Assembly (NCBI GenBank): GCA_029258245.1
Contig: JARHZK010000206.1
Location: forward strand, 1-35,279
Direction of reading: 5' to 3'
Origin: Longicatena sp.
Lineage (GTDB): Bacteria; Bacillota_I; Bacilli_A; Erysipelotrichales; Erysipelotrichaceae
DNA: 35,279 nt
Part shown: positions 29,860 to 35,279 of the stretch, piece by piece
Numbering within the stretch: position 1 is the first letter of the stretch
Layout: each line of letters begins with the position of its first letter
Position numbers and translations under genes: made by a program
The notes under the pieces: generated by a model
The model's input: only the letters and a program-made list of their open reading frames with translations
Databases searched by the model: none
What the model was told of the DNA's origin: nothing

Positions 29860-31023
29860 TTATGCTATTTTTTTCATTTCTTTCTTTTGATCATATTTTT
29901 TTAAGTTTATTCTTCGATAAGTTTCTTCACGAATCAGTGCATATAAAATGGAGAATACTGGTAATCCTAAAATCATTCCTTTAAATCCAAACAATCCTCC
30001 TCCAATACTAATTGCAAACAATACCCATAGTCCAGATAATCCAACCGTATTTCCTACCACTTTTGGATAAATCAAATTGGATTCAATTTGTTGCAATGCT
30101 ATCCCAAAAATAACGAAAAATACTCCTTGTATTGGATTTACAAACATTACCAACAATGCACTAACACCAACTCCAAAAATAGCACCAAAAATTGGAATAA
30201 AATTCGTACATCCAATAATGATACTTACAATTGGAGCATATGGAAAACGAAAGATTTTACATCCAATAAAGCATAATACTCCAATAATAATAGCTTCCAT
30301 CACTTGACCTGAAACAAAATTTGTAAACGTTTCATTTGCCAATCTTCCTATTTTCAATACATATTCATAACCTTTTTTGGGTAAGAAAGCATATAAAATT
30401 GTTTTTAATTGTCTTTGTAATCGTTTTTTCGATACAGTTAAATATACTGCAATAACAATTGCCATAAAGAAATTTGCTATTCCACTCGCAAATCCACTCG
30501 CCATAGACACAATTTGGGGTAATCCATTTTTCACAATCGTCATCAATGTTTCTTCTATTTGCCCTGCATACTTTTCAATAGAATGTAGTACTTCAATAGA
30601 TACTTGCTGGTGTTCCATCATCTCATTCATCCAGTCTTGAAAAGAATCAAGATATCCTGGAAAAGCATTTGCCAATGATACAACACTATCCACAACTTGT
30701 GGTACAACAATCGATATAATAAAAGTAATCATCCCTATAATTAATATAAAAGACAATAGTGCCGCTAATGGCTGCTTCCACTTTCCTACTGAATCCGGTA
30801 ATTTCTTTAAAAAATATTGAAGTGGTAAATGAAATAAGAATGCCATTACTATTCCGTAAATAAACGGTTTTAATAAATCAAGGATAACTCGAATACATTC
30901 TGTCACTTGATTCATATGTAAAATAATCCATATTAGACCAATTGTATATGCGATTATAAACAAAACCTGTTTCATCGTTATGTGTTCCAATGAATAATTC
31001 TTTTGTTTCATTACTTCATTCAC
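29860..31023 (-). CDS. AI-2E family transporter
   Basis: 387 aa multi-TM; C-terminal IIGCTNFIPIFGAIFGVG...QQIESNLIYPKVVGNTVGLSGLWVLFAISIGGGLFGFKGMILGLPVFSILYAL. Confidence 0.9.
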   Translation of the reverse strand: MNEVMKQKNYSLEHITMKQVLFIIAYTIGLIWIILHMNQVTECIRVILDLLKPFIYGIVMAFLFHLPLQYFLKKLPDSVGKWKQPLAALLSFILIIGMITFIISIVVPQVVDSVVSLANAFPGYLDSFQDWMNEMMEHQQVSIEVLHSIEKYAGQIEETLMTIVKNGLPQIVSMASGFASGIANFFMAIVIAVYLTVSKKRLQRQLKTILYAFLPKKGYEYVLKIGRLANETFTNFVSGQVMEAIIIGVLCFIGCKIFRFPYAPIVSIIIGCTNFIPIFGAIFGVGVSALLVMFVNPIQGVFFVIFGIALQQIESNLIYPKVVGNTVGLSGLWVLFAISIGGGLFGFKGMILGLPVFSILYALIREETYRRINLKKYDQKKEMKKIA

Positions 31024-33006
31024 CTATCCCTCTCTTAATTCAAAAAGCATATCACGCAATTGCGCTGCCCTTTCAAAATCTAATGCTTTTGCTGCTTCTT
31101 TCATTTCTTGTTCAATGTTTGTAATTAATTTTTCTTTATCTTTCTTTGTCACTTTCTTTTTCTTATCCATGAACTTCGCAGCCATTTCTTGTGTTTCTTT
31201 ACTACGAACTGCTTCATGTACCGGTTTTATAATTGTTTTTGGTGTAATTCCATGTTCTTTATTATATGCTATTTGAATCATTCGTCTACGCTTTGTTTCA
31301 TCCAATGCTTTTTGCATACTCTTCGTAATTGTATCTGCATACATAATCACATGTCCATTTGCATTACGTGCAGCACGACCAATAATCTGAATTAAACTTC
31401 TCTCACTTCGTAAGAATCCTTCTTTGTCTGCATCTAAAATAGTAATTAAAGATACTTCAGGAATATCCAATCCTTCCCTTAACAAGTTAATACCAATTAA
31501 TACATCATACTTTCCTAAACGTAAATCTCGAATAATCTCCGTTCGTTCAATTGTTTTTACTTCATGGTGCAACCAAGCAACTTTAAAATCCATTTCTTTT
31601 AAATAACTTGATAAATCTTCTGCCATACGAACAGTCAATGTTGTTATAAGTGTGCGCTCATTTCGTTTTATTCGCTCTCTTATTTCATCCACAAGATCAT
31701 CAATTTGTCCATGTGTAGGTCTTACCTCTACCTCTGGGTCTAATAACCCTGTCGGTCGAATAATTTGTTCAATTACTTCTCCATGTACTTTTTCCATCTC
31801 ATAGTCTCCTGGAGTTGCAGAAATAAATATGGATTGATGATACATCTTTTCAAATTCTTCAAAACGTAATGGTCTATTATCTAATGCACTTGGCAAGCGG
31901 AATCCATAATTTACAAGTGTTTCTTTACGAGCCCGATCCCCATTATACATACCACGAATCTGTGGTAAAGAAACGTGACTTTCATCAATCACTAATAAAA
32001 AATCTTCTGGAAAATAATCAAATAAAGTATATGGTGTTTCTCCAGGTTTTCGTCCATCAATATGTCGAGAATAATTTTCGATTCCTGGACAGACTCCAAA
32101 TTCTCTTAAAGCTTCCATGTCATAGCGTGTTCTTTGTTCCAATCGTTGCTTTTCTAATAATTTCCCTTCATCATCTAATTCTTTTAAACGATCTTCCAAT
32201 TCTTCTCCAATCGTATCGGCTGCATGATTAATAATATCTTGTTTTGTCGCATAACCACTTGCTGGAGAAACAACATATACGGTATATGCATTTTGAATTT
32301 TCCCTGTTAACGGATCTACCTCACAAATACGCTCAATTTCATCATCAAACATTTCAACGCGCAATAAAAATGAATCTGTATGTCCTAGTGCAATCTCAAT
32401 AACATCACCACGAACCCGAAACGTTCCTCGTTTTAAATCGATATCATTTCTTTGATACTGTAAAGATACAAGTTTTTGTATGAATTCGTTACGTTCAATA
32501 ATATCTCCAACATGTATTGTAAAAAACATATCACGATAATGATTTGGATTACTTGCACCATAAATACACGCAACAGATGCAATAATAATTGTATCTCTTC
32601 TTTCTAATACTGAATTTACAGCAGCCATTCGTAACATATCTAACTCCATATTTGTCTGTGTATTTTTATCAATATAAGTATCGGAGCTAGGGATATATGC
32701 TTCTGGCTGATAATAGTCAAAATAAGAGACAAAATACTCCACCCTATTATGTGGAAAAAACTCTTTAAATTCCGAATATAGTTGTCCTGCTAATGTTTTA
32801 TTATGAGCAAATACAAGCGTTGGTTTATTCACTTGCGCGATTACATTAGAAATCGTAAATGTTTTTCCAGTTCCTGTTGCACCTAATAATACTTGATCTC
32901 TTTTTCCGTCTTTAATCCCTTGTACTAATTGTTTAATTGCTTCAGGTTGATCACCTTGTGGTTGATAATTTGATACTAAATCGAATAATTTCTCTTTTTT
33001 TTCCAT
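31024..33006 (-). CDS. uvrB: Excinuclease ABC subunit B
   Basis: 660 aa; [72 protein letters not shown]-terminal UVR motif. Confidence 0.98.
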   Translation of the reverse strand: MEKKEKLFDLVSNYQPQGDQPEAIKQLVQGIKDGKRDQVLLGATGTGKTFTISNVIAQVNKPTLVFAHNKTLAGQLYSEFKEFFPHNRVEYFVSYFDYYQPEAYIPSSDTYIDKNTQTNMELDMLRMAAVNSVLERRDTIIIASVACIYGASNPNHYRDMFFTIHVGDIIERNEFIQKLVSLQYQRNDIDLKRGTFRVRGDVIEIALGHTDSFLLRVEMFDDEIERICEVDPLTGKIQNAYTVYVVSPASGYATKQDIINHAADTIGEELEDRLKELDDEGKLLEKQRLEQRTRYDMEALREFGVCPGIENYSRHIDGRKPGETPYTLFDYFPEDFLLVIDESHVSLPQIRGMYNGDRARKETLVNYGFRLPSALDNRPLRFEEFEKMYHQSIFISATPGDYEMEKVHGEVIEQIIRPTGLLDPEVEVRPTHGQIDDLVDEIRERIKRNERTLITTLTVRMAEDLSSYLKEMDFKVAWLHHEVKTIERTEIIRDLRLGKYDVLIGINLLREGLDIPEVSLITILDADKEGFLRSERSLIQIIGRAARNANGHVIMYADTITKSMQKALDETKRRRMIQIAYNKEHGITPKTIIKPVHEAVRSKETQEMAAKFMDKKKKVTKKDKEKLITNIEQEMKEAAKALDFERAAQLRDMLFELREG

Positions 33007-33255
33007 ATATTACCCTCGTTTTTCTTAATACAATAACTACTTCATTCCAATATTTTATCATACCTATTTATTGTTCGATTATAGCAAAAAGACTAAAAAA
33101 TGTATAGAGATACACCAAATTGTTCAATAATTAAATTCATACGACATATTCAATTTACAATAGTGTATATAGAATTCAATAAATGTTTTTAAACAAATAT
33201 CGAATACTTCACTTGATTTAACACTTCATCATAATAGATCCATCCTATAGCTTAT

Positions 33256-33280
33256 AAAAAAAGGAAATCAAATCGATTTC
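33256..33280 (-). terminator. Terminator downstream of jetD
   Basis: GAAATC/GATTTC hairpin with minus-strand T7 run. Confidence 0.55.
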
Positions 33281-33283
33281 TAT

Positions 33284-34474
33284 TTATTCAATCTCAATAA
33301 TTTCCTGTTCCAATTTCATATTCTTTTTTAACATATATTGTATCACTGGTAACTGATACTGTTGATTCAATAGATTTAATTTATGAATATCTTGCTTTGT
33401 TAATGGTTTTGTATATTCTTGATATTCTTTTAACGTTTCTACATCCATTTTATAGGTATGGAAAGGCATCTTTGTTTTGTTAATTAAATCAAAATAAATA
33501 TAAAATCCGCCAGCATCAATATCTCCAAAATGATCATACACTACCGAATCCTTTAAAAAATCATATAATTGTAATAAGAACTTACGCTCTTGACTATTAT
33601 GGTATCCCCCTAAATATATTACTAAAGTATCTTTGGGTTCTACACTATAATAAGAAGTTAAGTTCTCAACCGTCATGACTCTTTTATTACGAACATTTAA
33701 AATTTCTAAAGATTCTAAATGTTTTTTTGTAAACACAAACTCATAATCCACTTTTTTTAAATCAATTCGTTGATCATGAATTTTAAGCTCCATATCCCCT
33801 TTTATATGAATACAAGTTGGATTTTTTAAAATATTAAAGCACTCTAACATTTGATTTTCATTTTCAATAAAAGGATTATAGAAATCTTGTACAACGTGAA
33901 GGATTCGTGTTTTATATACATCAAATTTTTTCGTATCGTGTAGTACAGATTGAGAAAACTTTCGTAACATAACCTCATTTTTTTGATTATATAAATGCTC
34001 CAAAATATCAACAATATCTTTCACTTCATGAAAATCTAATGTATTTAGATACTTGTTAACAGATTCATAATTTTTTACTTTATCAATTAAATAAGCAAGA
34101 AAATCATTCACAAAATCAATACTATTTATGCTTTGTACTTCATTGATAAATTGTCTTCTACTGTCTTTTTCAGGTATTCGATGTAATTCTTTATATATTT
34201 TTTCTAAACTATCTTCCTCTATATTTAATATAATCTTTCGTTTTCGGTATTCAAATGGATTGCCTGCTTTAATTATTTTTTCATGTAATAAATCTTCTAC
34301 TACTTTTTCTATTTCGTTTGTTTCATTAAAACATTCGCTATTTCCATATTCTTTGTAATTTTTATTAAGATTTAAAGTACATGTTGGACTTTTTTTTGAC
34401 TTTCCTTTATAAAACTTTGTATCCTCATATGTTTTAATGAACCAAGATAAAATATCTTCTCTATAGTTCTTCAT
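33284..34474 (-). CDS. jetD: Wadjet-like anti-plasmid protein JetD (DUF2220, TOPRIM-type nuclease)
   Basis: 396 aa; C-terminal VENLTSYYSVEPKDTLVIYLGGYHNSQERKFLLQLYDFLKDSVVYDHFGDIDAGGFYIYFDL resembles the DUF2220/TOPRIM core; overlaps an upstream SMC-like gene. Confidence 0.82.
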   Translation of the reverse strand: MKNYREDILSWFIKTYEDTKFYKGKSKKSPTCTLNLNKNYKEYGNSECFNETNEIEKVVEDLLHEKIIKAGNPFEYRKRKIILNIEEDSLEKIYKELHRIPEKDSRRQFINEVQSINSIDFVNDFLAYLIDKVKNYESVNKYLNTLDFHEVKDIVDILEHLYNQKNEVMLRKFSQSVLHDTKKFDVYKTRILHVVQDFYNPFIENENQMLECFNILKNPTCIHIKGDMELKIHDQRIDLKKVDYEFVFTKKHLESLEILNVRNKRVMTVENLTSYYSVEPKDTLVIYLGGYHNSQERKFLLQLYDFLKDSVVYDHFGDIDAGGFYIYFDLINKTKMPFHTYKMDVETLKEYQEYTKPLTKQDIHKLNLLNQQYQLPVIQYMLKKNMKLEQEIIEIE

Positions 34475-35279
34475 CCTTTACAACCTCCACAAAGGTTTGG
34501 TTATCTTGTTTAATTACTAATAGTCTTGTATTTACATATGGAATAATCGTACTAGCTCGTGATGGTGGTACTGCAATAAAGGTTTGGATATCTCTTTCAT
34601 TATAAAATTTAATCATTTCTTGAATTCGATACTCATCCATATTATTAAATGCTTCATCAAAAATAACGACGCATCCAAAATCTTCATCTTCGTTTCTATT
34701 TTGAATAATTTGTTCAAAACTTGCTGCCATAATAACATAGAATGGTGTCTGTGTTTCTCCACCTGATTTCTCTCTATTTACTTTTGAAAAATAAGCATAT
34801 GATCCATCTTCATATTTAATCTTTATATCATAATCTAAATAGTTACGATAATCTGTATATTCCATTAACGTTTGTTCGGTTTCTTTATCATTTTCAACAG
34901 ATGCTAATTTAGCAAATAATTCATCCATGATTCTTCTTTGACTATCATCTAATGTCTCTGAGAATAAATTATTCGCCATATATTCTTTTCCTGTTTCAAT
35001 AATGTCATAATAATCTTTAAAATTCTCTTTCTTTGTTGCAGTTACACAAAACTCATAAGTTTCCCCATTAAAGTCACGTTTTGCTAAACCTTTATTTAAT
35101 GTTTTAATATTTTCTTTCGCATCATGTATTTTTTCAGATAAACCGGATATAAAAGACTCTTTAAAGGATTCTTCACATTTTAATTTTGCCTGTCTTGTCA
35201 TTTCTGTTTTATCTACAATATCCATATCACGTAATTGATAATAACGTTTTTCATAATCATGCATGGCATCTATAGATAG
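34461..35279 (-). CDS. jetC: Wadjet-like JetC (SMC/MksB-like ATPase), C-terminal part only; open at window edge
   Basis: ABC signature KSGGETQTPFYVIMAASFEQI and Walker B CVVIFDEAFNNMDEYRIQEMI; frame stays open from the M at 35264 to the edge (LSIDAMHDYEKR...). Overlaps jetD by 14 bp. Confidence 0.82.
   Translation of the reverse strand, partial: LSIDAMHDYEKRYYQLRDMDIVDKTEMTRQAKLKCEESFKESFISGLSEKIHDAKENIKTLNKGLAKRDFNGETYEFCVTATKKENFKDYYDIIETGKEYMANNLFSETLDDSQRRIMDELFAKLASVENDKETEQTLMEYTDYRNYLDYDIKIKYEDGSYAYFSKVNREKSGGETQTPFYVIMAASFEQIIQNRNEDEDFGCVVIFDEAFNNMDEYRIQEMIKFYNERDIQTFIAVPPSRASTIIPYVNTRLLVIKQDNQTFVEVVKDEEL

Noticed and set aside
31869-32231. Plus-strand 120-aa ORF antisense to uvrB
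   Set aside because: Shadow ORF inside confidently assigned uvrB.
33007-33283. Possible LexA/SOS box upstream of uvrB
   Set aside because: Only partial matches such as GTTCG were seen; no GAAC-N4-GTTC type box.
1-35279. CRISPR array, tRNA or rRNA genes
   Set aside because: No regularly spaced direct repeats of CRISPR type and no recognisable tRNA/rRNA sequence seen on reading; a tRNAscan/CRISPR search would settle it.

Overview
AT-rich Firmicutes-type chromosomal segment. Gene content and order (uvrB...uvrA-hprK, ptsH, TagGH/TagD/TagF-like, glg genes) would suit an Erysipelotrichales-like host, but taxonomy is inference. All confident CDSs are on the minus strand except one MerR-family regulator. 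Main blocks, left to right: hprK (partial)-uvrA; a MATE efflux gene divergent from the MerR regulator; an intergenic patch resembling an IS3-family remnant; two tandem DegV-family genes; a glycogen set (pulA, glgP ... glgB, pgcA) flanking a teichoic-acid-type CDP-glycerol polymer cluster (three CDP-glycerol glycerophosphotransferase-like genes, tagD, tagH, tagG, an acyltransferase-3 family gene, gpsA); a TetR gene plus an uncharacterised small protein with an 18-bp perfect palindrome at the promoter; ptsH; a tight uvrB/AI-2E-family/yaaA/DUF523 run; and, cut by the right edge, the 3' half of a Wadjet-like (jetC'-jetD) anti-plasmid system. The best leads are the Wadjet-like locus at the edge, the TetR/unknown-protein pair, the roughly 280-nt noncoding region downstream of that pair, and several well-defined regulatory dyads (MerR 19-bp-spacer promoter, a cre consensus match, repeats upstream of glgP and glgB). 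I see no CRISPR array, rRNA or tRNA gene. I cannot demonstrate a wholly undescribed system from this sequence alone.
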